NCBI GenBank assembly: GCA_023407575.1
Contig: JAEYLX010000032.1
Location: forward strand, 372,001 to 436,000
DNA from: Bacillota bacterium
GTDB taxonomy: Bacteria > Bacillota > Clostridia > Lachnospirales > Lachnospiraceae
DNA: 64,000 nt
Direction of reading: 5' to 3'
Shown: piece by piece, positions 52,529 through 61,414 of the stretch
Numbering within the stretch: the stretch's first letter is position 1
Layout: every line of letters starts with the position of its first letter
Program-made: the position numbers and the translations under genes
Notes under the pieces: model-generated
What the model saw: the letters and a program-made list of their open reading frames with translations, nothing else
The model's database searches: none
Told to the model about the DNA's origin: nothing

Positions 52529-54856
52529 ATGGCAAGGGATAATATTTCAAATCGTGACGATAATTATGATGATAGCACGAATCAGGAGGGTATCCATATT
52601 TCAACGGATAAGTTCATAAATAATGATGATCTGAATATAGATACGTTAAAGGAGCAAGTAGAAGAAATTCTTATGGAAGACAGACAGGGAATGAATGGGG
52701 ATTTGAAGTCAGGTAGTAATGTGAATAGTAATCAGGAAAATAATAAGCCCATCGATAGTAATAAATCAATGTTTCAGGGATTACAAAAGAAATTAAAGGA
52801 TAGTTGGCAAGCATACCTTAATTTATCAGGCAGTAATTTTATTTTTCCAATTTTATTTCTTGTTGGGACAATATTTTATCTCGAGATAACACTCCACCTG
52901 CTGCTCTATCGCTCACTTGACAATAAAGTTATATTTCCAATATTACTTGGAATACCTTATGCAATAATCATTGGAATATTAACGGGTCTATTCTATGCAA
53001 AGTTAAACAAAGTACTTCTTTGGGTAGTAACGGCGGCAATATGCTTCCTATTCAATGTGCAATTAATTTATTTTTCTATCTTTAAGGTTTATTTTTCGTT
53101 TCAATCGCTTGGCATGGCAAGTGACGCTGTAACGAATTTTGGTGAGCAGATAATTATATCCGTGAAGCAAAATATAGCGGGTGTATTCCTGTTAATAATT
53201 CCAATTATTATATTGGCATTTATCACAAAGCAAATGGATTATAAGAGGAGAGGAATTAAAGAACAGTTAATTCTCCTTGGCTCTGCCGGAGTTGTTCAAA
53301 TAATAGCTATGTTAATGCTTTTAACCTTTGGCAAAGCTGATTATAGCCCGTATGATTTGTATTTTAATTCAAAAGTACCTGATTTGGCTGGAGAACAGCT
53401 TGGGCTTACGACGATGACCAGGATGGATCTTTCAAGAATATTCTACGATCAGGAAGGTCTGGATTTGGATGGTAGTGTTGTGCAGCTTCCAACTCCAACT
53501 CCAAAGCCTACAAAAGCACCGGTCAATCCCAATGATGTAACACCAGTAGCAGATCCTACTCCTACGCCTATACCAATTGATACCTCGCCTAATGTAATGG
53601 ACATTGATTTTAATGCTCTTGCAGCGGCAGAGGATAATGATACAATAAAATCTTTACATGAGTATTTTGCAAATGTTACGCCTACCAACAAGAATGAATA
53701 TACAGGAATGTTTGAGGGATATAATCTGATTATGTTGACTGCAGAAGGATTTTCAATGCATGCAATTAGTAAGGAGAAAACCCCAACACTTTATAAATTA
53801 ACACATGAAGGCTTTGTGTTCAATGATTTCTATACAGCCTTATGGCAGACCAGTACCAGTGATGGTGAATTTGTTGCAATGAATGGTATCATACCAATTG
53901 GAACTCGAAGCATGTACCATGGTAGAAATAATTTATGGCCATTTTCTTTAGGTAATCAATTTGATTTGTTAGGTGTTAAGAGTAAGGCATACCATGCACA
54001 CACCTATGATTACTATCAAAGAGATTTGACCCATCCTAACCTTGGTTATGTTTATAAGGGCAAAGGAAATGGACTTGTATTAGAAAATCCTGATATTTGG
54101 CCGGAATCCGATTTGGAAATGATTAATGCTTCCGTAGATGAATACATCAATGAAGATCGATTCCATGTATATTATATGACTGTTAGTGGTCATATGAATT
54201 ATTCCTTTACCGGTAATATGATGTCCTATAAAAATCGTGAATTGGTAGCTGACTTGCCATATTCAGACGATGTAAAAGCCTATATTTCCTGCCAGATAGA
54301 GCTGGATAAAGCCTTAGCGCAGTTAATTAAGAAATTAGAAGAAGCTGGTGTGGCAGATAAGACTGTAATTGCATTAAGTGCGGATCATTATCCTTACGGA
54401 TGGGAAAAAGAAAAGTATGATGAGCTTGCAGGACATGAGATAGAGCCTAATTTCGAAATTTACCGTAACAGTTTTATTCTTTGGACTCCTAGTATGAAGG
54501 AAACAGTTGTAATTGATGAACCATGTTCCAGTATGGATATTCTTCCAACCTTATCTAATCTGTTTGGGTTAGAATATGATTCCAGACTTCTAATGGGGCA
54601 GGATATTTTATCGGATGCACCACCACTGGTGGTATTATCAAACCGCAGCTATATTACAGATTTGGTGAAATATAATTCGTCTACAGGCGAAGTAATCAAG
54701 CTAACAGATGATCCGTTACCAGAGAATTATATTGAGAACATGACTAAAATTGTAAAGAATAAGTTTACAGTATCAGAGAAAATACTGTCGAAAAACTATT
54801 ACAGTTATGTATTTCCTGATTATCCAAAGCTGGATGTTTGGAAAACCAATAAGTAA
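52529..54856 (+). CDS. LTA-synthase-family phosphoglycerol transferase (sulfatase fold)
   Basis: A 775-residue membrane enzyme. A cytoplasmic, acidic and low-complexity N-terminus (about 1-85) is unusual for LtaS. Five membrane helices lie at about 104-265, followed by a Pro/Thr-rich linker (PTPTPKPTKAPVNPNDVTP, about 322-355). The extracellular alkaline-phosphatase-fold domain starts near 395 (NLIMLTAEGFS). The catalytic threonine is probably in WQTSTSDGEF (near 445), and the metal pair Asp-His is in LSADHYPYGW. It would polymerise or decorate glycerol-phosphate polymers such as lipoteichoic acid. Confidence 0.88.
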   Translation: MARDNISNRDDNYDDSTNQEGIHISTDKFINNDDLNIDTLKEQVEEILMEDRQGMNGDLKSGSNVNSNQENNKPIDSNKSMFQGLQKKLKDSWQAYLNLSGSNFIFPILFLVGTIFYLEITLHLLLYRSLDNKVIFPILLGIPYAIIIGILTGLFYAKLNKVLLWVVTAAICFLFNVQLIYFSIFKVYFSFQSLGMASDAVTNFGEQIIISVKQNIAGVFLLIIPIIILAFITKQMDYKRRGIKEQLILLGSAGVVQIIAMLMLLTFGKADYSPYDLYFNSKVPDLAGEQLGLTTMTRMDLSRIFYDQEGLDLDGSVVQLPTPTPKPTKAPVNPNDVTPVADPTPTPIPIDTSPNVMDIDFNALAAAEDNDTIKSLHEYFANVTPTNKNEYTGMFEGYNLIMLTAEGFSMHAISKEKTPTLYKLTHEGFVFNDFYTALWQTSTSDGEFVAMNGIIPIGTRSMYHGRNNLWPFSLGNQFDLLGVKSKAYHAHTYDYYQRDLTHPNLGYVYKGKGNGLVLENPDIWPESDLEMINASVDEYINEDRFHVYYMTVSGHMNYSFTGNMMSYKNRELVADLPYSDDVKAYISCQIELDKALAQLIKKLEEAGVADKTVIALSADHYPYGWEKEKYDELAGHEIEPNFEIYRNSFILWTPSMKETVVIDEPCSSMDILPTLSNLFGLEYDSRLLMGQDILSDAPPLVVLSNRSYITDLVKYNSSTGEVIKLTDDPLPENYIENMTKIVKNKFTVSEKILSKNYYSYVFPDYPKLDVWKTNK

Positions 54857-54906
54857 TGAGTATTACTTATAAAGTAATACAGATAAAAAGAATTGAATAT
54901 TTATAC

Positions 54907-54935
54907 TTGCTTTTCAAAAAACAATATGCTAATAT
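54907..54935 (+). promoter_or_regulatory. Promoter of the aspS-gatCAB operon
   Basis: TTGCTT (54907-54912) and TAATAT (54930-54935) are 17 bases apart, just upstream of the T-box leader. Confidence 0.7.
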
Positions 54936-54941
54936 AAGTCA

Positions 54942-55243
54942 AATGAAAAGCATAATAAAGAATCGGCTATGAAAGAGACTTTATTCTACCGAAGAATCGA
55001 ACGACAGGAATGGTGAGCCACCGACTGAGAGCACACCTGAGAGGATAAGTAGAGTACGGAACACTCTGGAGCCCGTGAATTGAACGAAGAGTAGGTTTGC
55101 GCGTGGCACGCGTTAAGTGCATACAGAACCAAGTTCTGTAGAAAGCTGGAGAGCTAAAGCTCTCAATGCGGGTGGTACCGCGGGAATTCGATTTCTCGTC
55201 CCGAAGAATATGATTGAATAAATCGTATTCTTCGGGACTTTTT
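54942..55243 (+). ncRNA. T-box riboswitch with overlapping GAA/AAC specifier codons
   Basis: A tRNA-sensing leader. The distal loop GGAATGGTGAGCC is near 55007, the stem II segment AGTAGG...GCGCGT...ACGCGTTAAGT at about 55089-55120, and the T-box proper GGGTGGTACCGCGGG at 55170-55184. The terminator is a 16-bp stem (55200-55215 with 55221-55236) and a T-run. Aligned with the Ala leader at 30972, the specifier position is GGAAC at 55058-55062: AAC (Asn, 55060-55062) overlapping GAA (Glu, 55059-55061). A two-codon leader of this kind is known upstream of aspS2-gatCAB in Clostridium acetobutylicum, matching the genes here. Confidence 0.9.
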
Positions 55244-55402
55244 TGCGTAAAAGCAAAAGTGAATAAATTCGTATACACAAAATGATATAGGGCTGATAAA
55301 AGCTGCAAGGAATTTGCATTCCTATTTTGTTGTATCACAGATAACAGCGGTCTCGTTTATAAAATAATTAATTTGGTATTAAGATACGATGGAGGTATAG
55401 GA

Positions 55403-56737
55403 ATGGAGTTTATCACAGGAATTGAGAAAAAAGAAACCAGTGAGATTAGTGAAATCCTTGGTGGCCAGTTGGATGGAAGTGTGAAATTAAATGGTTATAT
55501 TCATACCATTCGAGATATGGGCGAAGTAGCATTTGTAGTTTTAAGAAAGAGTGAAGGTTTGGTTCAATGTGTTTTTGAAGCTGGTGTAACAGGATGCCAG
55601 TTAAAGGACATAAAGGAAGGAATGACCGTTGAAGTGGTAGGTTTTCTTCATCCAGAGGAAAGAGCACCTCATGGCTTTGAAGTAAGACTGACCAATGTAA
55701 CCGTACTGACTTCACCACAGGAAGGAACTATGCTACCACTTCCGATTTCAAAGTGGAAGATGAAAACCTCCTTAGAAACCAAACTTACCTATCGTCCCAT
55801 TTCCTTAAGAAACATTAGAGAAAGAGCGGTATTTAAGATTCAAGAAGGTATTGTAAGAGGCTTCCGTGATTTCTTGTTCTCCCAAGGTTTTACCGAAGTA
55901 CGTACACCTAAGATTGTAGCTGGTAATGCCGAAGGCGGAGCCAATGTATTTAAGTTAGAGTACTTTGGAAGCAAAGCTTTCTTAGCACAGAGTCCACAGT
56001 TCTATAAGCAAACATTAGTAGGCGTGTATGATAGAGTTTTTGAAGCTGCTCCTGTATTTCGTGCAGAAAAGCATAATACTACCAGACATTTAAATGAATA
56101 TACCAGTTTGGACTTTGAGATGGGATATATTAAAGGTTTTGAAGATATTATGGCAATGGAAACAGAGATGCTTCGTTATGTATTTAAGTTCTTAAATAGC
56201 AGTTATGCAAATGAGTTAAAGATACTTGGAGTGGAACTGCCAGAACTTGATAAAATCCCAGCTGTTCGATTTGATGAAGCAAAGGTTCTTGTATCTGATA
56301 AGTATGATCGTAAGATTAAAAATCCATATGATCTTGAACCAGAGGAAGAAGTGCTAATTGGTAAGTACTTCAAGGAAGAATGTGATAGTGATTTTGTATT
56401 TGTAACGCATTATCCTTCGAAAAAGAGACCATTTTACGCAATGGATGATCCAACTGACACAAAGTTCACGTTAAGCTTTGACCTATTATATAAGGGTATG
56501 GAAATTACAACAGGTGGACAGAGAATTCATGATTATGAAGAGCAGGTAGCTAAAATGGTGGCGAGAGGCATGAATCCAGAGGATTTTACAAACTTCTTAA
56601 TGATACACAAACATGGAATGCCAAAGCATGGTGGATTAGGAATCGGACTTGAGCGTCTGACCATGAAGCTGTTGAATGAACATAATGTTCGTGAAACTGC
56701 ATTGTTTCCTAGAGATGTATCCCGTTTGGAGCCATAG
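55403..56737 (+). CDS. aspS: Aspartyl-tRNA synthetase, archaeal-type (probably non-discriminating)
   Basis: A 444-residue class II synthetase of the archaeal AspRS2 group, much shorter than bacterial AspS. The OB-fold anticodon domain is at about 20-110. The catalytic core has motif 2 (FRAEKHNTTRHLNEYTSLD) and motif 3 (GIGLERLTMKLL), ending FPRDVSRLEP. The first gene of an operon with gatCAB under an Asn/Glu T-box, it probably charges tRNA-Asn with aspartate for GatCAB to amidate. The start is the ATG at 55403 with GGAGG upstream; an in-frame upstream start at 55373 lies before that site. Discrimination between tRNAs is inferred from context. Confidence 0.9.
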   Translation: MEFITGIEKKETSEISEILGGQLDGSVKLNGYIHTIRDMGEVAFVVLRKSEGLVQCVFEAGVTGCQLKDIKEGMTVEVVGFLHPEERAPHGFEVRLTNVTVLTSPQEGTMLPLPISKWKMKTSLETKLTYRPISLRNIRERAVFKIQEGIVRGFRDFLFSQGFTEVRTPKIVAGNAEGGANVFKLEYFGSKAFLAQSPQFYKQTLVGVYDRVFEAAPVFRAEKHNTTRHLNEYTSLDFEMGYIKGFEDIMAMETEMLRYVFKFLNSSYANELKILGVELPELDKIPAVRFDEAKVLVSDKYDRKIKNPYDLEPEEEVLIGKYFKEECDSDFVFVTHYPSKKRPFYAMDDPTDTKFTLSFDLLYKGMEITTGGQRIHDYEEQVAKMVARGMNPEDFTNFLMIHKHGMPKHGGLGIGLERLTMKLLNEHNVRETALFPRDVSRLEP

Positions 56738-56913
56738 GATAATAACAATGCCATAAGATAATAACAATAAATTCGTTTGTTATATTAGGATTAGCAGAGA
56801 ATTAAACTATCAAGCAGTACTAAAGTAGATGGAATAGATATAATTTCCGAGTTGAAGAATAGACAGATGTTGATAAGAATGAATAAAAATGTTTTAGAAA
56901 GGCAGGTAACGCC

Positions 56914-57201
56914 ATGAGAATTACAGAGGAAACCGTAGATTATGTTGCAGCTTTAGCAAAACTCTCCGTATCAGCGGAAGAAAAGCAAAATGTTGCAAGT
57001 GAACTGGACCGAATCTTAGACTATATTGAAACAATGAATGGTCTTGATACAGAAGGGATAGAACCTATGTCCCATGTTCTTCCAGTAAAAAATGTGTTTC
57101 GTGAAGATGTTGTGACGAATACAGACAATAGAGTGGAATTATTAAAGAATGCTCCAAAACAAAAGGATGGCAGCTTCGCAGTGCCAAAAACCGTGGAATA
57201 A
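56914..57201 (+). CDS. gatC: Asp/Glu-tRNA amidotransferase subunit C
   Basis: A 95-residue stabilising subunit that wraps round GatA and GatB. It begins RITEETVDYVAALAKLSVS and ends with LLKNAPKQKDGSFAVPKTVE, both typical; the middle holds the family TEGIEPMSHV. AGGCAGG lies upstream of the ATG. There is a 176-base AT-rich gap after aspS with no clear terminator, so the operon continues. Confidence 0.95.
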   Translation: MRITEETVDYVAALAKLSVSAEEKQNVASELDRILDYIETMNGLDTEGIEPMSHVLPVKNVFREDVVTNTDNRVELLKNAPKQKDGSFAVPKTVE

Positions 57202-57290
57202 ACGTGAAGATAAGACTACTCATTACATTGTTTTGAACTGTAGTTTAGATACAGAATATGAGTTGGTTTTTATAAAATGGAGGGTTATAT

Positions 57291-58775
57291 ATGATAGATT
57301 TAACGTCAATGACTGCGCTTGAACTGGGCAAGAAAATTAAAGCCAAAGAAATCACGGTTGCCGAAGCAGTAAAAGCACAGCTTGAGATTATTAAAGAGAG
57401 AGATAAAGATTATCATTGTTATATAACGGTTTTAGAGGATGATGCCTACGCACAAGCGGAAGCAGTTCAACAGCGAATTGATGCTGGCGAATTAGAAGAT
57501 TCACCTCTTGCCGGAGTACCAATGGCAGTAAAGGATAATATATGTACCAAGGGTGTTAAAACCACTTGTGCATCAAAGATTCTTTATAATTTTGAACCTA
57601 TTTATGATGCAACTGTAATAGATAAGTTAAAAAAAGCAGGAGCAATCATCATCGGTAAAACGAATATGGATGAGTTTGCAATGGGAAGTACCACCGAGAC
57701 TTCACATTTTGGAGAGACAAAAAATCCTTGGGATACCAGTAAGGTTCCCGGCGGCTCCAGTGGTGGTTCTGCAGCAGCTGTTGCAGCAGAAGAAGCCTTT
57801 TATGCACTTGGTTCCGATACAGGCGGCTCCATTCGTCAGCCTGCCAGCTATTGCGGCGTTACTGGAATTAAGCCAACCTATGGAACGGTTTCTCGTTATG
57901 GATTAATTGCTTATGCTTCCTCCTTAGATCAGATTGGTACCTTCGCAAGAAATGTATCCGATTGTGCAGCAGCACTTGAAGTAATCTCCGGACAGGATGA
58001 AAAGGATTCCACCTGTGCAGCTACAGAGAGTTATCAATATACAAAAGCTCTTGTGGATGATGTCAAGGGAATGCGAATTGGTATTCCGAAGGATTATCTC
58101 GGAGCAGGTCTTGAAGCAGATGTTAAGACAAAAATCTTTGAAGCGGCAGAGATTCTAAGACAGAAGGGTGCAATTGTAGAGGAGTTCGAACTTCATAGTG
58201 TTGATTTCGCAGTTCCTTCCTATTATGTAATCGCCTGTGCAGAAGCAAGCTCCAACCTTTCCCGTTTCGATGGTGTAAAATATGGTTATCGTGATCCTAA
58301 AGCAGAAGGTCTTCAGGAAGTTTATAAGCTCACCAGAAGCGAAGGCTTTGGCAGCGAGGTAAAACGAAGAATGATGATTGGTGCCTTTGTTCTAAGCTCT
58401 GGATACTATGATGCATTTTATAATAAGTCACTTAAGGTTAGATCGATCATCAATGATGGTTTTCAAAAAGCCTTTGAAAAATATGATGTTATCCTCGGAC
58501 CTACCGCACCTGAAACAGCACCGGGTCTTGGAGAAAGCTTATCCGATCCTTTAAAAATGTACTTATCCGATATTTACACAGTTTCTGTTAACCTTGCAGG
58601 ACTTCCCGCAATCAGCCTCCCTTGCGGGAAAGATTCCAAGGGCTTACCGGTTGGGTTACAGTTAATTGGAAAGCATTTTGGCGAAATGGATATCATCCGC
58701 GCGGCATATAGCTTTGAACAGGCACTCAAATATGAAAGACCTGCATCAATCCTTGCAGCAGGAAAGGAGGCATAA
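57291..58775 (+). CDS. gatA: Asp/Glu-tRNA amidotransferase subunit A
   Basis: A 494-residue amidase-signature enzyme that hydrolyses glutamine and feeds ammonia to GatB. The Ser-cisSer-Lys triad is intact: Lys in AVKDNICTKG (about 79), serines in PGGSSGGSAAAVAA and GSDTGGSIRQPAS. GGAGGG precedes the ATG. It is separated from gatB by two bases, and the gatB ribosome-binding site lies in its 3' end. Confidence 0.97.
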   Translation: MIDLTSMTALELGKKIKAKEITVAEAVKAQLEIIKERDKDYHCYITVLEDDAYAQAEAVQQRIDAGELEDSPLAGVPMAVKDNICTKGVKTTCASKILYNFEPIYDATVIDKLKKAGAIIIGKTNMDEFAMGSTTETSHFGETKNPWDTSKVPGGSSGGSAAAVAAEEAFYALGSDTGGSIRQPASYCGVTGIKPTYGTVSRYGLIAYASSLDQIGTFARNVSDCAAALEVISGQDEKDSTCAATESYQYTKALVDDVKGMRIGIPKDYLGAGLEADVKTKIFEAAEILRQKGAIVEEFELHSVDFAVPSYYVIACAEASSNLSRFDGVKYGYRDPKAEGLQEVYKLTRSEGFGSEVKRRMMIGAFVLSSGYYDAFYNKSLKVRSIINDGFQKAFEKYDVILGPTAPETAPGLGESLSDPLKMYLSDIYTVSVNLAGLPAISLPCGKDSKGLPVGLQLIGKHFGEMDIIRAAYSFEQALKYERPASILAAGKEA

Positions 58776-58777
58776 CC

Positions 58778-60214
58778 ATGAGAGCATATGAAACCGTAAT
58801 AGGACTTGAAGTACACGTGGAGCTAGCCACCAAATCTAAAATCTTTTGTGGCTGTACCACCCAATTTGGTGGGGACCCCAATACACATGTATGCCCGGTT
58901 TGTTCTGGTATGCCAGGAACACTTCCGGTATTAAATAAACAAGTAGTTGAATTTGCTATGGCAGCAGGCCTTGCACTTAATTGTACTATCACACAGAAAT
59001 GTAAGTTTGACCGTAAGAATTATTTCTATCCTGACCTTCCAAAGGCGTATCAGATTTCACAGCTTTATCTTCCGATCTGCAGAGATGGAGGCATTGAAAT
59101 TGAAACTGAGTCAGGTAAAAAGACAGTACGTTTACACGAAATCCATATGGAAGAGGATGCGGGTAAATTAGTGCATGACCCTTGGGAAGATTGTACGTTA
59201 GTTGATTATAATCGTTGTGGTGTACCACTGATTGAAATTGTAAGTGAACCTGACATGAGATCAGCCGAAGAGGTAATTGCCTACTTAGAAAAACTAAGAT
59301 TAATTCTTCAATACCTTGGGGTATCCGATTGTAAGATGCAAGAGGGTTCCCTGCGTGCCGATATCAACCTTTCCGTTCGTGAGGTAGGAGCGAAAGAGTT
59401 CGGAACCAGAACAGAAATGAAGAATATGAACTCCTTTAAAGCAATTGCAAGAGCAATTGAAGGAGAGCGTAAACGTCAAATTGAGTTAATCGAAGATGGT
59501 AAAAAAGTAATTCAGGAAACCAGACGTTGGGATGATAATAAGGATACCAGTTTTGCAATGCGTTCCAAAGAGGATGCACAGGATTACCGTTACTTCCCCG
59601 AACCAGATCTTCCACCCATTGAGATTAGTGATGAATGGCTATTGTCCATAAAAAAACGCCAACCTGAGCTTCGTGATGAGAAGATGCAGCGTTATGAGAA
59701 GGAATTTGATATTCCAACCTATGATGCTTCCATTATTACAGGATCTAAGCATCTTGCTGACCTGTTTGAAGAAACAGTGGCAATTTGTGGCAAGCCGAAG
59801 GAAGTTTCCAACTGGTTAATGGTTGAAACCATGCGTTTATTAAAGGAACAGGAAATGGAGCCGGAAGCAATCAGCTTCACACCTGCACAGCTTTCTGCAT
59901 TAATTATGTTAGTGGATGGTAACAAGATCAATCGTACCGTTGCAAAGGAAGTATTTGAAAAAATCTTCAAGGAAAATGTTGATCCTCAAGAATACGTGGA
60001 GAAGCACGGACTAGGTATGGTTAATGATGATGGGCTTCTTCGTACTACCATTGAAAAGATTGTTGCAGACAGCCCACAGTCCGTAGCCGATTATAAGAGT
60101 GGTAAAGTAAAAGCCATGGGCTTTATCGTCGGTCAGACCATGAAAGAAATGAAGGGTAAAGCAGATCCGGGGATGGTTAATCAGATCGTGAAAGAAATCC
60201 TGGATCAACAATAA
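58778..60214 (+). CDS. gatB: Asp/Glu-tRNA amidotransferase subunit B
   Basis: A 478-residue subunit that phosphorylates the Asp or Glu on misacylated tRNA and amidates it. VIGLEVHVELATKSKIFCGC is at the N-terminus, the HLEED-like IHMEEDAGKL motif near 125 and GALRAD-like EGSLRADINLSV near 190. The C-terminal YqeY-like tail (AMGFIVGQTMKEMKGKADP) binds tRNA. The complex gives Asn-tRNA and Gln-tRNA in organisms lacking the direct synthetases. Confidence 0.97.
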   Translation: MRAYETVIGLEVHVELATKSKIFCGCTTQFGGDPNTHVCPVCSGMPGTLPVLNKQVVEFAMAAGLALNCTITQKCKFDRKNYFYPDLPKAYQISQLYLPICRDGGIEIETESGKKTVRLHEIHMEEDAGKLVHDPWEDCTLVDYNRCGVPLIEIVSEPDMRSAEEVIAYLEKLRLILQYLGVSDCKMQEGSLRADINLSVREVGAKEFGTRTEMKNMNSFKAIARAIEGERKRQIELIEDGKKVIQETRRWDDNKDTSFAMRSKEDAQDYRYFPEPDLPPIEISDEWLLSIKKRQPELRDEKMQRYEKEFDIPTYDASIITGSKHLADLFEETVAICGKPKEVSNWLMVETMRLLKEQEMEPEAISFTPAQLSALIMLVDGNKINRTVAKEVFEKIFKENVDPQEYVEKHGLGMVNDDGLLRTTIEKIVADSPQSVADYKSGKVKAMGFIVGQTMKEMKGKADPGMVNQIVKEILDQQ

Positions 60215-60271
60215 ATACAGCACTGCTATGTACTTGTAAACCACATAGCTGCTTACTGTGATAGAGTATAT

Positions 60272-60314
60272 AAGTCTGGAATGCCTCATAAGTTGGGCAA
60301 TCCAGACTTTTTTG
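60272..60314 (+). terminator. Terminator of the gatCAB operon
   Basis: AAGTCTGGA (60272-60280) and TCCAGACTT (60301-60309) enclose an inner TGCC/GGCA pairing; TTTTTT follows. Confidence 0.85.
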
Positions 60315-60710
60315 CCTTTATTACTGAAACAATAAAACGAGCTTGAAAGATAATCGTTGTAAAAAAACAATATTTGGATTAAAGTGATAATATATTACAA
60401 ATATGCTGAGATGATTTCTTGTAAAAGCAATAACATTAGTAGGAATTGTATTGTTAAAGATGTTAAAACACATAGAGTTTAGGATATGGGAAAGAATATA
60501 CCTGTATGGTTACGGTTAAGTGATGTCCAGTAACTAACCCCCTGTTTTGCTGTATTGATATTTTTAAGCCACACTGACGCAAAAATAGATGGAGAATATT
60601 GTGAAACTCAAATATTCTCCATATTGTATAACTGAAATTCTTAAGTTATAATGGAGACATACAGTTTTACTAAAGAATAAGATATTCATGAGATAGTATG
60701 GAGGATTACG
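60315..60710 (+). promoter_or_regulatory. Gap before the PilZ gene: hairpin and promoter
   Basis: A perfect 10-bp inverted repeat GGAGAATATT / AATATTCTCC (60591-60620) is followed by a promoter, TTGTAT (60624-60629) and TATAAT (60647-60652), 17 bases apart. The hairpin overlaps the upstream edge of the promoter and may be an operator. No other feature is seen from 60315 to 60590. Confidence 0.65.
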
Positions 60711-61073
60711 ATGGAAGAGAGAAGAAAATCTAGACGATTACCGGCAACAATGTCATTGGAGATACTTAATTTGTATAAGCAGGATAATGTTCAGGTAAGT
60801 GATTTAAATGCACCAATTGAAGTAATTAATATTTCAAGAGAAGGTATAGGCTTTATTTCTGAAAGTGTTCTACCACTGGGGTACTATTTCAATGCAAATA
60901 TCAGCTTAGGAGACAATGGTGATACCCTTCATACTGTGGTTGAGATTATCCGTAGTCAGGCGTTAGAGGATAAAAAGACACTATATGGCTGTGAGTTTGT
61001 TGGAATGGCTACCGTCTTAGGTTATATCTTCGATGAATATGAAGAGAAGATAGACCAAAATACAGAAGAATAA
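60711..61073 (+). CDS. PilZ-domain c-di-GMP-binding protein
   Basis: A 120-residue single PilZ domain. The c-di-GMP motifs are RRKSRR (residues 3-8, RxxxR) and NISREGIGF (about 44-52, D/NxSxxG). The remainder forms the beta-barrel (YYFNANISLGD, LYGCEFVGM) with an acidic C-terminus. It probably relays c-di-GMP level to motility or another surface function, and it is convergent with the FliK-like gene. GGAGG lies before the ATG. Confidence 0.88.
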   Translation: MEERRKSRRLPATMSLEILNLYKQDNVQVSDLNAPIEVINISREGIGFISESVLPLGYYFNANISLGDNGDTLHTVVEIIRSQALEDKKTLYGCEFVGMATVLGYIFDEYEEKIDQNTEE

Positions 61074-61111
61074 AATGAAGTAAGAATGACATAGAGTAAA
61101 ATTCTATAGAA

Positions 61112-61153
61112 AAGACCTAAACAGATGTAAATAAATTTGTTTAGGTCTTCTCT
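61112..61153 (+). terminator. Terminator of the PilZ gene
   Basis: AAGACCTAAACA (61112-61123) and TGTTTAGGTCTT (61138-61149) form a perfect 12-bp stem, followed by CTCT. Confidence 0.7.
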
Positions 61154-61202
61154 ATTCCTTGAGGGAAGCTACTTATTGATATCTATTCTTAAATTACTAA
61201 GG

Positions 61203-61397
61203 TTGATTAGAGTGTCAAAAGCCTTCCTAACTGAAAGAGATGAATAAGACTGTATTTATATCCAGATGGCGCAGACCGGCATCTATGAATTGCCTTCTTT
61301 TAGGTAATTCATAGAATGGTAAGGCAAGTCCAGATGGATATAAATACAGTCTTATTCATCATATATAGACTGGATTGGCTTTTGACACTCTAATCAA
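61203..61397 (+). repeat. Palindromic structured element, copy B
   Basis: A 195-bp element lying between the 3' ends of the PilZ and FliK-like genes. Outer perfect 21-bp inverted repeats (61203-61223, 61377-61397), a middle perfect 25-bp stem (61240-61264-ish, 61336-61360) and an apical hairpin (61283-61314). Conserved segments CAGATGGCGCAGACCGGCAT (61263-61282) and ATGGTAAGGCAAGTCCAGAT (61316-61335) are identical to copy A, which lies in the opposite orientation. Pairs in all three stems differ from copy A in a compensated way. A structured RNA or a hairpin mobile element is likely; a terminator role is also possible here. Confidence 0.88.
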
Positions 61398-61414
61398 GGT
61401 TTATGTTTTATATA

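Noticed and set aside
55120..55140. ACAGAACCAAGTTCTGT as another copy of the TTCAGAACCAAG repeat end
   Set aside because: It is the stem III hairpin of the T-box leader and matches the repeat only in the short palindromic part.
60541..60600. A TGACGCAAA string upstream of the PilZ gene, resembling part of a c-di-GMP-I riboswitch
   Set aside because: The other conserved parts of the GEMM-I fold (ACAGGGCAAACC and the tetraloop-receptor stem) are absent.
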